Under the pieces are notes generated by a model. It was not told the origin of the DNA, searched no databases, and was given only the letters and a program-made list of their open reading frames with translations. A stretch of DNA of 30,864 nucleotides, from contig JARKUZ010000082.1 in the NCBI GenBank assembly GCA_029851945.1, positions 1 to 30,864 of the forward strand. Direction: 5' to 3'. The first letter of the stretch is position 1. The number at the start of each line of letters is the position of its first letter. The DNA comes from Terrisporobacter sp. (GTDB taxonomy: Bacteria; Bacillota_A; Clostridia; Peptostreptococcales; Peptostreptococcaceae). Position numbers and translations under genes: made by a program. Shown one piece after another: positions 15,769-24,630 of the stretch.

Positions 15769-16886
15769 AAAGTGCTATTTGTAGTGTTGTAATAGATAAA
15801 GATTATAAATCCTTTAATGAATCTGTAAAACTAGTAAATTCAAATGATACAGATAAAGATTTAATAAAAGATGATATAGACTTAAATGATATATACGACA
15901 AAGTACTTATAATAAGTGATGATAATGTATATAAACATATAATGAAAGAATTTACAAGTTCTATAAAAGCTAAATACATATATGAATATATAGTGTCGCC
16001 AGGTGAGCAATCTAAATCTTTAGAGGTTTATGAGGAAATAATGAACTACTGTATAAGAATAAATTTATCTAGAAAATCTCTAATAGTAGCCTTAGGAGGT
16101 GGAGTAGTAGGAGACCTTGCAGGATTTATAGCATCTACTTATATGAGAGGTATAGATGTTATACAAGTGCCTACAAGCTTACTTTCTCAAGTTGACTCTT
16201 CTATAGGTGGAAAAACAGGTATAAATCTAGGAAATTTTAAAAATATAATGGGAAGCTTTTATCAACCAAAACTTACTTACATAAATGTAAATTCTTTAAA
16301 AAGTTTAAGTGAAGAAGAATTTATAAGTGGAATGGCAGAGGTTATAAAGTATAGTGCAATATATGATTATGAATTTTTAGATTATCTAATAGAAAATAGT
16401 GAAGCTATATTAAATAAAGAAGAAAAATATTTATACCATATAGTAAAAAAATGTGCAGGTATAAAGGTAGAAGTAGTATCTAATGATGAAAAAGAAGGTG
16501 GACTTAGAAAAATACTAAACTTTGGACATACCTTTGGACATGGAGTAGAAAAATTATTAAAAATTAGCCATGGTAAGGCTGTGAGTATAGGTATGGCTAT
16601 GGCATTTAAACTTTCATTAGATGAAAAGTTAATATCCAAAGAGTACTATGATAAATTTATAAAAGTTATAAATTTATACAAACTACCTTTAAAATATGAT
16701 TTAAACGAAAATATGGATAAAGATCATATTGCAAAAGAGATACTATACATAATGAAGAGTGATAAGAAAAATAGCTTTGGTAAAATAAACTTAATACTTC
16801 CAACAGAACTAGGAAAAGTAAGTTTAATGGATAATATAGATGAAGAAAAAATACTAAATATAATAAGGGAGAATCAAAATGCTTAG
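15756..16886 (+). CDS. aroB: 3-Dehydroquinate synthase
   Basis: This enzyme cyclises DAHP to 3-dehydroquinate (EC 4.2.3.4), the second step of the shikimate pathway, using NAD and a divalent metal. NAD-binding GGGVVGD is at 114-120, followed by the substrate loop PTSLLSQVDSSIGGKTG (139-155). The metal-ligand region NFGHTFGHGVEK lies further on, with a Glu in GMAEVIKY. The 376-residue length is slightly above the family's usual 350-370 because of an acidic Asp/Lys-rich insert near the N-terminus (about 27-48). The ATG lies inside the end of aroC, with the coupled ribosome binding site AAGAGG. The end overlaps aroA by 8 bases. Confidence 0.96.
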   Translation: MEKIESAICSVVIDKDYKSFNESVKLVNSNDTDKDLIKDDIDLNDIYDKVLIISDDNVYKHIMKEFTSSIKAKYIYEYIVSPGEQSKSLEVYEEIMNYCIRINLSRKSLIVALGGGVVGDLAGFIASTYMRGIDVIQVPTSLLSQVDSSIGGKTGINLGNFKNIMGSFYQPKLTYINVNSLKSLSEEEFISGMAEVIKYSAIYDYEFLDYLIENSEAILNKEEKYLYHIVKKCAGIKVEVVSNDEKEGGLRKILNFGHTFGHGVEKLLKISHGKAVSIGMAMAFKLSLDEKLISKEYYDKFIKVINLYKLPLKYDLNENMDKDHIAKEILYIMKSDKKNSFGKINLILPTELGKVSLMDNIDEEKILNIIRENQNA

Positions 16887-18138
16887 AGGAAGTTTTGAGC
16901 TTATAGGGGATAAGTCTATATCCCATAGAGCCATAATGTTTTCATCAATATCAAAAGGACATAATAAAATAAGCAACTTTTTAATGGGACAAGATTGCTT
17001 AAGTACAATATCTTGCTTTAAGAAAATGGGAGTAGACATAGACATAAAAGGAAATGAAGTTTTTGTAAAAGGAAACGGTCTACATGGCTTAAAGCCACCT
17101 AAAGATTTACTAGATGTAGGAAACTCTGGAACTACAATAAGGCTATTAAGTGGGATATTAGCAGGAAACAACTTTGATGCAACACTTATTGGAGATGAAT
17201 CAATAGGAAAAAGACCTATGAAAAGAGTTACAGATCCCTTAAGAATGATGGGATGCAAAATAGAAGGAAAGGACGATGCAAACTATACTCCTATAAAAAT
17301 ATATGGAGGGAACTTAAAAGGAATAGACTATAATATGAAAGTAGCATCAGCACAAGTTAAATCAGCTTTGATACTTGCAAGCTTATATGCAGATTCACAA
17401 AGTATAATAAGAGAAAAAGTTAAAAGTAGAAACCATACAGAAATAATGCTTAAATCCTTTGGAGCTGACATAAATGTAAATGATTTAGATATAACTATAA
17501 ATCCAGTTAAAGAGTTATTTAATCAAGACATATATGTACCAGGAGATATATCTTCAGCAGCATTTATAATAGTAGGAGCTTTAATAACTAAAGGTTCAGA
17601 GGTTTTAATTAAAAATGTTGGATTAAACCAAACTAGAACAGGAATAATAGATGTTGTTAAAAATATGAATGGAAATATAGAAATAATAAATCAAAGATTA
17701 GTTGGAGGAGAACTAGTTGGAGATTTATTAGTAAAGTACAGTAAAGATTTAAATGCTACAACAATAGATAAAACTATAATACCAAGGCTTATAGATGAAA
17801 TCCCAGTTATAGCAGTACTTGCAACACAAGCAGAAGGAACAACTATAATAAAAGACGCAAAAGAATTAAAAGTAAAAGAGAGTAACAGAATAAAATCTGT
17901 AGTAGATAACTTAAGATTAATGGGTGCAGATATAGAAGAACTAGAAGATGGAATGGTTATAAAAGGGAAAACTAAGCTAAATGGAGCTAGTATAACTACT
18001 TTTAAAGACCATAGAATAGCCATGGCATTTTCAATAGCTAATTTAATATGTGACACAGAGTTAGTATTAGATGATACAGAATGTATAGATATATCTTTCC
18101 CTGGCTACTTTGACTTATTAAGAAAGCTATCAATATAA
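16879..18138 (+). CDS. aroA: 3-Phosphoshikimate 1-carboxyvinyltransferase (EPSP synthase)
   Basis: This enzyme transfers the enolpyruvyl group of PEP to shikimate-3-phosphate (EC 2.5.1.19). It is 419 residues long, a normal size. The N-terminal GDKSISHR (10-17), VGNSGTTIRLL, GKRPMKRV, ASAQVKSALILA and the C-terminal DHRIAMAFSIA are all family motifs. The residue before the first Gly is Ile (LIGDKS), where most homologues have Pro (PGDKS or PGSKS). The ATG overlaps aroB, with GGGAGAATCAAA as its ribosome binding site. The remaining shikimate genes (aroF/G, aroD, aroE, aroK) are not in the window. No convincing terminator follows. The 260 bases to pduL hold only that gene's promoter region. Confidence 0.97.
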   Translation: MLRGSFELIGDKSISHRAIMFSSISKGHNKISNFLMGQDCLSTISCFKKMGVDIDIKGNEVFVKGNGLHGLKPPKDLLDVGNSGTTIRLLSGILAGNNFDATLIGDESIGKRPMKRVTDPLRMMGCKIEGKDDANYTPIKIYGGNLKGIDYNMKVASAQVKSALILASLYADSQSIIREKVKSRNHTEIMLKSFGADINVNDLDITINPVKELFNQDIYVPGDISSAAFIIVGALITKGSEVLIKNVGLNQTRTGIIDVVKNMNGNIEIINQRLVGGELVGDLLVKYSKDLNATTIDKTIIPRLIDEIPVIAVLATQAEGTTIIKDAKELKVKESNRIKSVVDNLRLMGADIEELEDGMVIKGKTKLNGASITTFKDHRIAMAFSIANLICDTELVLDDTECIDISFPGYFDLLRKLSI

Positions 18139-18330
18139 AAATTTTATATAAACTAATATTTAAAATTAATATTAATAGGTCTAAAATAAACAAAAAATTA
18201 TAAAAAAATTATAAAAATTATAATAAGATAATTAAAAGTTGAAATACTAATTATGAATGAAAATAAAAGGATTTTCTAATACTTCAGTAGAAATAATATT
18301 AAGAAAATTATCAAATTTTGAGAAAAGAAT

Positions 18331-18359
18331 TTGATTTAATTAAAAAATTTATGTATAAT
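18331..18359 (+). promoter_or_regulatory. Sigma-A promoter of pduL with upstream CodY-like box
   Basis: TTGATT (18331-18336), a 17-base spacer and a perfect TATAAT (18354-18359) lie 38 bases before the start codon. Just upstream, AATTTTGAGAAAAGA (18314-18328) matches the CodY consensus AATTTTCWGAAAATT at 12 of 15 positions, a weak but well-placed candidate. Confidence 0.7.
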
Positions 18360-18397
18360 TGGATGTTGTATACAAAATTTATGTAGGAGGGTTTTTT

Positions 18398-18967
18398 ATG
18401 AAATTACCAATAGCTTTATCAAACAGACACGTTCATTTAAGTCAAGCTGACATAGAAACATTATTCGGAGCAGGACATGAGTTAACTCATTTCAAGCCAT
18501 TATCTCAACCAGGACAATATGCATGTGAAGAAAAAGTTGATTTAGTAGGACCAAAAGGAACTATAAAAGGAGTTAGAGTTTTAGGACCAGCTAGACCTAG
18601 CACTCAAGTTGAAATATCTTTAGCAGATGGATTTGCTTTAGGTGTAAAAGCTCCAATAAAAGAATCTGGAGATATAGCAGGAACTCCTGGTGTTAAATTA
18701 GTAGGACCAGCTGGAGAAGTTGAATTACAAGAAGGTGTTATAGTAGCATCTAGACATATACATATGAGCTTAGAAGATGCTAAAAACTTCGGTGTAGAAG
18801 ACAAGCAAATAGTAAAAGTTAGAACTTTCGGACCAAGAGCTGTTGTATTTGAAAATGTATTAGTAAGAGCTAATGCAAACTTCGCTTTAGAAATGCATGT
18901 AGACGTTGAAGAAGGAAACGCTGCAGCAGTTAGAAACGGAGATATGGTAGAATTAATAGCTGAATAA
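18398..18967 (+). CDS. pduL: Phosphate acyltransferase of the PduL family
   Basis: This enzyme interconverts acyl-CoA and acyl-phosphate (phosphate propanoyl- or acetyltransferase), so with acetate kinase it can yield ATP from acetyl-CoA. It is 189 residues long with the two PduL beta-barrel halves. Zinc/active-site His residues are in SNRHVHLS (H11, H13) and SRHIHMS (H120, H122), with another His in ALEMHVD (H167). The start is ATG 18398 with GGAGG 9 bases upstream. The longer frame from 18359 begins inside the promoter. The protein begins directly with the catalytic domain and has no N-terminal encapsulation helix. No microcompartment genes surround it, so it is probably a cytosolic Pta substitute. 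Codon use looks like that of a highly expressed gene. Confidence 0.95.
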   Translation: MKLPIALSNRHVHLSQADIETLFGAGHELTHFKPLSQPGQYACEEKVDLVGPKGTIKGVRVLGPARPSTQVEISLADGFALGVKAPIKESGDIAGTPGVKLVGPAGEVELQEGVIVASRHIHMSLEDAKNFGVEDKQIVKVRTFGPRAVVFENVLVRANANFALEMHVDVEEGNAAAVRNGDMVELIAE

Positions 18968-18986
18968 TTTTAGTTTATATTATAAA

Positions 18987-19020
18987 TAAAAGGTAATCTC
19001 AAAATTGAGATTACCTTTTT
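18987..19020. terminator. Terminator between pduL and the HxlR gene
   Basis: AAAAGGTAATCTCAA/TTGAGATTACCTTTT is a long perfect stem with a 2-base loop centre, A-rich on the left and T-rich on the right. It can serve both convergent genes. Confidence 0.9.
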
Positions 19021-19057
19021 AGTTATATAGTTTATTATTTATGTATTTATTAAAAAT

Positions 19058-19423
19058 CTACTTAGTAGCAGATATTTTCATAGCTTTTGAATATTCCACT
19101 CCATATTCGTACATCTGCTCAAGAAGGGGAAGTAATTTTTCTCCAAGATCTGTCAAACTATACTCGACTTTAGGAGGTATAACAGGATACACCTCTCTAT
19201 GAACTAGTCCATCATCTTCTAAACTTCTAAGTTGATTTGTAAGCATTTTTTGAGTAACATCAGGAAGCTTTCTTTTTATCTCACTAAATCTAAGGGGACC
19301 ACTACTTAGATACCAAAGTATTAAAATTTTCCATTTACCGGAAACTAATTTATGAAATAAAGTCATAGGGCAAGTTTCAAATTTTGCACATCTATGACTC
19401 ATGTGACATTGAGTATGAATCAT
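19058..19423 (-). CDS. HxlR-family winged-helix transcriptional regulator
   Basis: This is a 121-residue DNA-binding protein. The HxlR core is clear: CPMTLFHKLVSGKWKILILW (18-37), the recognition-helix region LRFSEIKRKLPDVTQKMLTN, and the wing region VHREVYPVIPPKVEYSLTDLG. Cys18 sits at the conserved position that senses electrophiles or oxidants in relatives such as YodB and QorR. Two extra cysteines (6 and 12) lie in an unusual His/Cys-rich N-terminus (HTQCHMSHRC), so redox, thiol or metal sensing is plausible. The ATG at 19423 has AAGAGG 7 bases upstream. No obvious target gene is divergent nearby. Members often regulate their own promoter and an adjacent oxidoreductase gene, which is not present here. 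Confidence 0.92.
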   Translation of the reverse strand: MIHTQCHMSHRCAKFETCPMTLFHKLVSGKWKILILWYLSSGPLRFSEIKRKLPDVTQKMLTNQLRSLEDDGLVHREVYPVIPPKVEYSLTDLGEKLLPLLEQMYEYGVEYSKAMKISATK

Positions 19424-19969
19424 ATATACACCTCTTTCTATATAAATAGCATAGAAAAACTTCTATAAATTATATATACAATTTATAGTAATAAAAAATA
19501 TTAATATGAATATAGTCATATAGACTTACCATAAAGCATTTCTATAAAATATTTAACTTAAAACTTTTTATATCAAATAAGAAATTACATTTATTTTAAA
19601 TGGGGGAGATAGAATTTCTATATATGAGATTTAAAAAGTAATCCTTCAAAATTTTCAAAATGAAGACTTATTTATTATATCATAAATAGATTATTGTAAA
19701 AACCTTACAGTATATTTTTTGATACCATATATATTTTTAGGTACTGTATATATTTTTTGAAACTATATATAAATAAAGTGCCTACTTGTTAAACAAAAAC
19801 TATATAGATATGATTATATATGTAAGCTGGATACAAAATGCAGATTGAAATTAAAGAGTTATGAATTTTAAATTTTTCTAAGGAAAAAATAAGTTTATAT
19901 GATGCTCATAATATGCTAACATAATATGGAATAATATAAATATTAATGTAGAAAAAAGGAGAATTTAAA
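19424..19969. other. 546-base region without a gene between HxlR and deoC
   Basis: I see no open frame with a ribosome binding site of useful length. The region is very AT-rich. It holds the presumed HxlR promoter on the left, a cluster of three 19-bp repeats (19709-19765), and the deoC ribosome binding site AAAAGGAG on the right. Confidence 0.6.
19709..19765 (+). repeat. Three tandem imperfect 19-bp AT-rich repeats
   Basis: The units are AGTATATTTTTTGATACCA, TATATATTTTTAGGTACTG and TATATATTTTTTGAAACTA, adjacent and in phase. TACAGTA (19706-19712) and TACTGTA (19742-19748) also form an inverted pair across the first two units. They may be operator sites, possibly for the neighbouring HxlR protein, or bent DNA. 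Confidence 0.5.
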
Positions 19970-20641
19970 ATGAGTAAAGTAGCAAATATGATAGACCATA
20001 CAGTATTAAAAGCTGTAACTACAAAAGAAGAAGTAATAAAGCTTTGTAATGAAGCAAAGGAATATGGATTCTTTTCAGTTTGTATAAATCCAACTAACAT
20101 AGAGCTTGCTAAAAAAGAATTAGAAGGAAGCGATGTAAAAGTTTGTACAGTAATAGGTTTTCCTCTAGGAGCTAACACTAAAGAAGTTAAAGCATTTGAA
20201 ACAAAAGATGCTATAGCTAAAGGTGCAGACGAAGTAGATATGGTTATAAATATAGGGGCATTAAAAGATAAAAACTACGACTTAGTATATGAAGATATAA
20301 AAGCAGTAGTAGATGCAGCTAATAAAGAAGCTTTAGTTAAAGTAATAATAGAAACTTGTTACTTAACAGATGAAGAAAAAGTTAAAGCTTGTGAACTTGC
20401 AGTTAAGGCAGGAACTGACTATGTAAAAACTTCAACAGGATTTGGAACAGGTGGATCAACTCCAGCTGACATAAAACTTATGAGAGAAACTGTTGGAGAA
20501 AATATAGGAGTTAAAGCATCAGGTGGTGTGAGAACTGCTGAAGATGCAAAAGCTGTAATAGAAGCTGGAGCATCAAGAATAGGTGCAAGTGCATCAATAG
20601 CCATAGTTACTGGGGAAAATTCTATAAAAAGCGATTATTAG
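19970..20641 (+). CDS. deoC: Deoxyribose-phosphate aldolase
   Basis: This enzyme cleaves 2-deoxyribose-5-phosphate to glyceraldehyde-3-phosphate and acetaldehyde (EC 4.1.2.4), feeding deoxynucleoside carbon into glycolysis. It is 223 residues long, as in short bacterial DeoC. The Schiff-base lysine is K153 in YVKTSTGFG, and the second active-site lysine is K182 in GVKASGG. The proton-relay acid lies in ADEVDMVIN. The ATG follows AAAAGGAGAATTTAAA. It stands alone. No deoB, pdp, deoR or nucleoside transporter gene is beside it, which differs from the usual deo operon. I see no terminator after it. Confidence 0.96.
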   Translation: MSKVANMIDHTVLKAVTTKEEVIKLCNEAKEYGFFSVCINPTNIELAKKELEGSDVKVCTVIGFPLGANTKEVKAFETKDAIAKGADEVDMVINIGALKDKNYDLVYEDIKAVVDAANKEALVKVIIETCYLTDEEKVKACELAVKAGTDYVKTSTGFGTGGSTPADIKLMRETVGENIGVKASGGVRTAEDAKAVIEAGASRIGASASIAIVTGENSIKSDY

Positions 20642-20947
20642 AAAAAATACAAATTTCTTGTTTAATCTACAAAATCGTGGGTATAAATGAAAGAGTAAAA
20701 GAAACTTATAATTAAACATATGGATATTATTTTAATAAACATATAGATTTTTCCTTTAAGCAAAATAAAGGAATTTTACAAAACATAAAGAATATTTTGT
20801 TTATTATGTAATATTTAGAATTATGTAATAATATAGTATTGGGGGGAAGCAATGTGCAATGTTGTATAACCTTGTACATTGTTTCTACAATACAGAATAC
20901 TTATAAAAGGTAAGTACATAAGAGTAATATACGAGGAGGATACAATT
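20642..20947 (+). promoter_or_regulatory. Upstream region and leader of the PFOR gene
   Basis: These 306 bases contain no normal gene. From left to right they hold AT-rich spacer, an 11-bp direct repeat (ATTATGTAATA at 20803-20813 and 20820-20830), a strong purine-rich GGGGGG (20841-20846) followed by a 5-codon mini-ORF, a 13-bp hairpin (20847-20884), and finally the real ribosome binding site GAGGAGG before the start at 20948. Confidence 0.5.
20847..20884 (+). ncRNA. Leader hairpin with mini-ORF upstream of PFOR
   Basis: AAGCAATGTGCAA (20847-20859) pairs with TTGTACATTGTTT (20872-20884), 13 pairs including two G-U, with a 12-base loop. It has no T tract, so it is not a terminator. ATG TGC AAT GTT GTA TAA (20852-20869) sits in the hairpin, 5 bases after GGGGGG. 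Function is not known. Confidence 0.45.
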
Positions 20948-23900
20948 ATGGCTAAATTTATGAAAACAGTTGACGGAAATACAGCTGCTGCTCATGTTGC
21001 TTATGCATTCACTGATGTTGCTGCTATATATCCAATAACTCCGTCTTCAAACATGGCTGAAGTAGTTGACGAATGGTCGGCACAAGGCAGAAAGAATATG
21101 TTCGGACAAAAAGTAAGTGTTGTAGAAATGCAATCAGAAGCAGGAGCTGCTGGAGCATTCCATGGTTCATTACAAGCTGGTGCATTAACAACAACTTTCA
21201 CTGCATCTCAAGGTTTATTATTAATGATACCTAATATGTATAAAGTTGCTGGGGAATTACTTCCAGGGGTATTCCACGTAAGTGCTCGTGCATTAGCAGC
21301 TCAAGCATTATCTATATTTGGGGATCATCAAGACGTTATGTCAGCTAGACAAACTGGATGTGTAATGTTAGCGTCAGGTTCTGTTCAAGAAGTTGCTGAT
21401 ATAGCACCAGTTGCACACTTAGCTGCAATAGAAGGAAGATTACCTTTCATACATTTCTTCGATGGATTCAGAACATCTCACGAAATACAAAAAGTTGAGT
21501 TATTAGACACTGAAGATTATGAAAAATTAATAAACAAAGAGGCAGTAGAAGAGTTCAGAAACAGAGCTTTATCTCCAAATCATCCTGTTACTCGTGGTAC
21601 TGCTCAAAACCCTGATATATACTTCCAAACAAGAGAAGCTTCAAATAAATATTACAACAATATAGTTGGAATAGTTGAAAAATACATGAAACAAATGAGC
21701 GAATTAACTGGAAGAGAACATGGACTATTTGATTACTATGGAGCACAAGATGCTAAGTATGTATTAGTAGCTATGGGATCTGCTACAGAAGCTATAGAAG
21801 AAACAATAGATTACTTAAATGCTCAAGGTGGAAAATACGGTTTAGTTAAGGTTCACTTATTCAGACCATTCTCTACTAAGCATTTATTAGAAAAAATACC
21901 AGCAACTGCTGAAAGAATATGTGTAATGGATAGAACTAAAGAGCCAGGTGCTATAGGAGAACCATTATACTTAGATGTACGTAGTGCATTCTACGGAGCT
22001 GAAAATGCTCCAATGATAATAGGTGGAAGATATGGATTAGGATCAAAAGATGTTACTCCATCAGATATAAAAACTATATTTGATAACTTAACTTCTGAAA
22101 ATCCTAAGAATAACTTCACTGTAGGTATAGTAGATGACGTTACTAATACTTCATTAGAGCCATCTGAACCTATCAAAATAGCTACACCAGGAACTATAAG
22201 ATGTAAGTTCTGGGGATTAGGATCTGACGGTACAGTTGGGGCTAACAAACAAGCTATAAAAATAATAGGAGACAACACTGAAAAGTATGCTCAAGCTTAC
22301 TTTGCTTATGACTCTAAGAAGTCTGGTGGTATAACAATGTCTCACTTAAGATTTGGAGATGCTCCAATAAGATCTACTTACTTAATAGATGAAGCTGACT
22401 ACATAGCTTGTCACAACCAATCATATGTTAATCAATATGATTTATTAAAAGGACTTAAAAAAGGTGGAACATTTGTATTAAATACAATATGGTCACCAGA
22501 AGAGTTAGAAACTCATTTACCAGCAAAAATGAAGAGATTCATAGCTGAAAATGAAATAAACTTCTACACTGTAAATGCTACTAAGATAGCTCAAGAAATA
22601 GGTCTTGGAAATAGAATAAACATGATAATGCAATCAGCATTCTTCAAGTTAGCTGAGATAATACCTCAAGAAGAAGCTAGCCAATACCTAAAAGATTCTA
22701 TAAAGAAAGCTTACGGTAAAAAAGGTGAAAAAGTTGTTAACATGAACTTTGAAGCTGTTGAAGCTGGTATGAATGCATTAGTTAAAATAGAAGTTCCAGC
22801 TGCTTGGAATGAAGCTGTTGAAACTGCAGAAACAACAAACTGCGACGAACCAGAATTCATAAAAAATATAGTAAGACCAATGAATGCTCAAGAAGGTGAT
22901 AGTTTACCAATAAGTGCATTTGATGGAATAGAAGATGGTACATTCCCATGTGGTACTGCAGCTTACGAAAAACGTGGAGTAGCAGTAAATGTTCCTGAGT
23001 GGGATGTAAACAACTGTATACAATGTAACCAATGTGCTTATGTATGTCCTCATGCATGTATAAGACCAGTATTAGTAACTGAAGAAGAAATGGCTAATGC
23101 TCCAGAAAACTTCAATACTAAAAAAGCAATGGGTAAAGGACTTGAAGGATTACAATACAGAATGCAAGTAAGTCCACTTGACTGTACAGGATGTGGAAAC
23201 TGTGCTGACATATGTCCAGCTAAAGGTAAAGCATTATTCATGAAACCTCTTGATACTCAAGAAGTTGAAATAGAAAATTGGGCATTCGCTGTAGATACTA
23301 CAAAGGTTGCTCCTAAAGATGATGTAATGGCTCCAAATACTGTTAAAGGAAGCCAATTCAGACAACCATTAATGGAATTCTCAGGTGCTTGTGCTGGATG
23401 TGGAGAAACTCCATACATCAAGTTAGTTACTCAATTATTCGGAGATAGAATGATGATAGCAAATGCTACTGGATGTTCATCAATCTGGGGAGGATCAGCT
23501 CCATCAACTCCATACACTGTTAACCATGAAGGTAAAGGTCCATCTTGGGCAAACTCATTATTCGAAGACAATGCTGAATTCGGATACGGAATGATGTTAG
23601 CAGTTAAACAAATGAGAAACAAAATAGCTGAAAATATGGAAACATTATTAACAATGGATATATGTGATGCAGCTAGAGAAGCATTTACTGCTTGGTTAGA
23701 TGCTAAAGAAGATGGAGAAGCTTCAAAAGTAGCAAGCCAAAAAGTATTAGATGTATTAGCTAATGCTCACAATATAGAAAATGCTGAAATAAAAGCTTTA
23801 GTTAATGAAATAGAAGAAAGAAAAGATTACCTAGTTAAGAGATCTCAATGGATACTTGGAGGAGACGGATGGGCTTATGACATCGGTTACGGTGGACTTG

Positions 23901-24490
23901 ACCACGTACTTGCTTCAGGTGAAAATGTAAACGTACTAGTATTTGATACAGAAATATATTCAAATACAGGAGGTCAAGCTTCTAAATCTACTCCAATATC
24001 TGCAATGGCTAAGTTCGCTGCAGCTGGTAAGAGATCTAAGAAGAAAGACTTAGGTATGATGGCAATGAGTTACGGAAATGTATATGTTGCACAAGTTGGT
24101 ATGGGTGCAGATAAGAACCAATTAATGAAGGCTGTAATAGAAGCAGAAGCTTATGATGGACCATCATTAATAATAGCTTACTCTCCATGTATATCTCATG
24201 GTATAAAAGAAGGTATGGGTAGAGCTCAAGCTAACATAGAAAAAGCTGTTAAAGCTGGTTACTGGCACTTATACAGATTCAACCCAACATTAAAAGCTCA
24301 AGGTAAGAATCCATTCACATTAGATTCTAAAGAGCCAACTGAAAGCTTCAGAGAGTTCTTAATGGGTCAAGTAAGATACGCTGCAATAGCTAAGCAATTC
24401 CCAGACGTAGCTGATGAATTATTCACTATGGCTGAAGAAAATGCTAATGAAAGATACAACAACTATAAGAGATTAGCTGAACAATGCTAA
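20948..24490 (+). CDS. nifJ: Pyruvate:ferredoxin (flavodoxin) oxidoreductase
   Basis: This homodimeric anaerobic enzyme oxidises pyruvate with CoA to acetyl-CoA and CO2 and reduces ferredoxin (EC 1.2.7.1). The 1180-residue length is typical of the single-chain form. Domain I starts with DGNTAAAHVAYAFTDVAAIY and YPITPSS. Two 4Fe-4S cluster motifs lie in the ferredoxin-like domain at C690-x2-C693-x2-C696-x3-C700 and C746-x2-C749-x2-C752-x3-C756. The third cluster uses CAGCGE (C815, C818) plus later cysteines. The TPP-binding GDGWAYDIGYGG and the ATGCSSIWGG segment are present. I start at ATG 20948 after GAGGAGG. The longer frame from 20879 reads through the leader hairpin. C-ending codons are enriched, as in highly expressed genes. 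It supplies acetyl-CoA for PduL nearby. Confidence 0.98.
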   Translation: MAKFMKTVDGNTAAAHVAYAFTDVAAIYPITPSSNMAEVVDEWSAQGRKNMFGQKVSVVEMQSEAGAAGAFHGSLQAGALTTTFTASQGLLLMIPNMYKVAGELLPGVFHVSARALAAQALSIFGDHQDVMSARQTGCVMLASGSVQEVADIAPVAHLAAIEGRLPFIHFFDGFRTSHEIQKVELLDTEDYEKLINKEAVEEFRNRALSPNHPVTRGTAQNPDIYFQTREASNKYYNNIVGIVEKYMKQMSELTGREHGLFDYYGAQDAKYVLVAMGSATEAIEETIDYLNAQGGKYGLVKVHLFRPFSTKHLLEKIPATAERICVMDRTKEPGAIGEPLYLDVRSAFYGAENAPMIIGGRYGLGSKDVTPSDIKTIFDNLTSENPKNNFTVGIVDDVTNTSLEPSEPIKIATPGTIRCKFWGLGSDGTVGANKQAIKIIGDNTEKYAQAYFAYDSKKSGGITMSHLRFGDAPIRSTYLIDEADYIACHNQSYVNQYDLLKGLKKGGTFVLNTIWSPEELETHLPAKMKRFIAENEINFYTVNATKIAQEIGLGNRINMIMQSAFFKLAEIIPQEEASQYLKDSIKKAYGKKGEKVVNMNFEAVEAGMNALVKIEVPAAWNEAVETAETTNCDEPEFIKNIVRPMNAQEGDSLPISAFDGIEDGTFPCGTAAYEKRGVAVNVPEWDVNNCIQCNQCAYVCPHACIRPVLVTEEEMANAPENFNTKKAMGKGLEGLQYRMQVSPLDCTGCGNCADICPAKGKALFMKPLDTQEVEIENWAFAVDTTKVAPKDDVMAPNTVKGSQFRQPLMEFSGACAGCGETPYIKLVTQLFGDRMMIANATGCSSIWGGSAPSTPYTVNHEGKGPSWANSLFEDNAEFGYGMMLAVKQMRNKIAENMETLLTMDICDAAREAFTAWLDAKEDGEASKVASQKVLDVLANAHNIENAEIKALVNEIEERKDYLVKRSQWILGGDGWAYDIGYGGLDHVLASGENVNVLVFDTEIYSNTGGQASKSTPISAMAKFAAAGKRSKKKDLGMMAMSYGNVYVAQVGMGADKNQLMKAVIEAEAYDGPSLIIAYSPCISHGIKEGMGRAQANIEKAVKAGYWHLYRFNPTLKAQGKNPFTLDSKEPTESFREFLMGQVRYAAIAKQFPDVADELFTMAEENANERYNNYKRLAEQC

Positions 24491-24507
24491 TAAATATAGT
24501 TTAATAT

Positions 24508-24540
24508 AAAGGATGTACTCTTAGAGTACATCCTTTTTTA
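24508..24540 (+). terminator. Rho-independent terminator after PFOR
   Basis: AAAGGATGTACTC/GAGTACATCCTTT is a 13-bp perfect stem with a 3-base loop, followed by a run of T. Confidence 0.92.
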
Positions 24541-24630
24541 CGCTTAAGGAAATTATGATACTTTAAAGACTATGGATAACTATTGAAGTTAAGTAATACC
24601 AATAAGTTTGCAGATTGTAAAAAAGACATT

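Noticed and set aside
20780..20830. Rex-type redox operator upstream of PFOR
   Set aside because: No TTGTTAA-N4-TTAACAA-like inverted repeat is present. Only an AT-rich direct repeat is found.
20855..20947. Longer PFOR start at 20879, or a GTG-started 19-codon ORF as a real gene
   Set aside because: GAGGAGG before ATG 20948 and the family N-terminus fix the PFOR start. The 19-codon frame lacks any supporting similarity and is kept only as an alternative to the mini-ORF.
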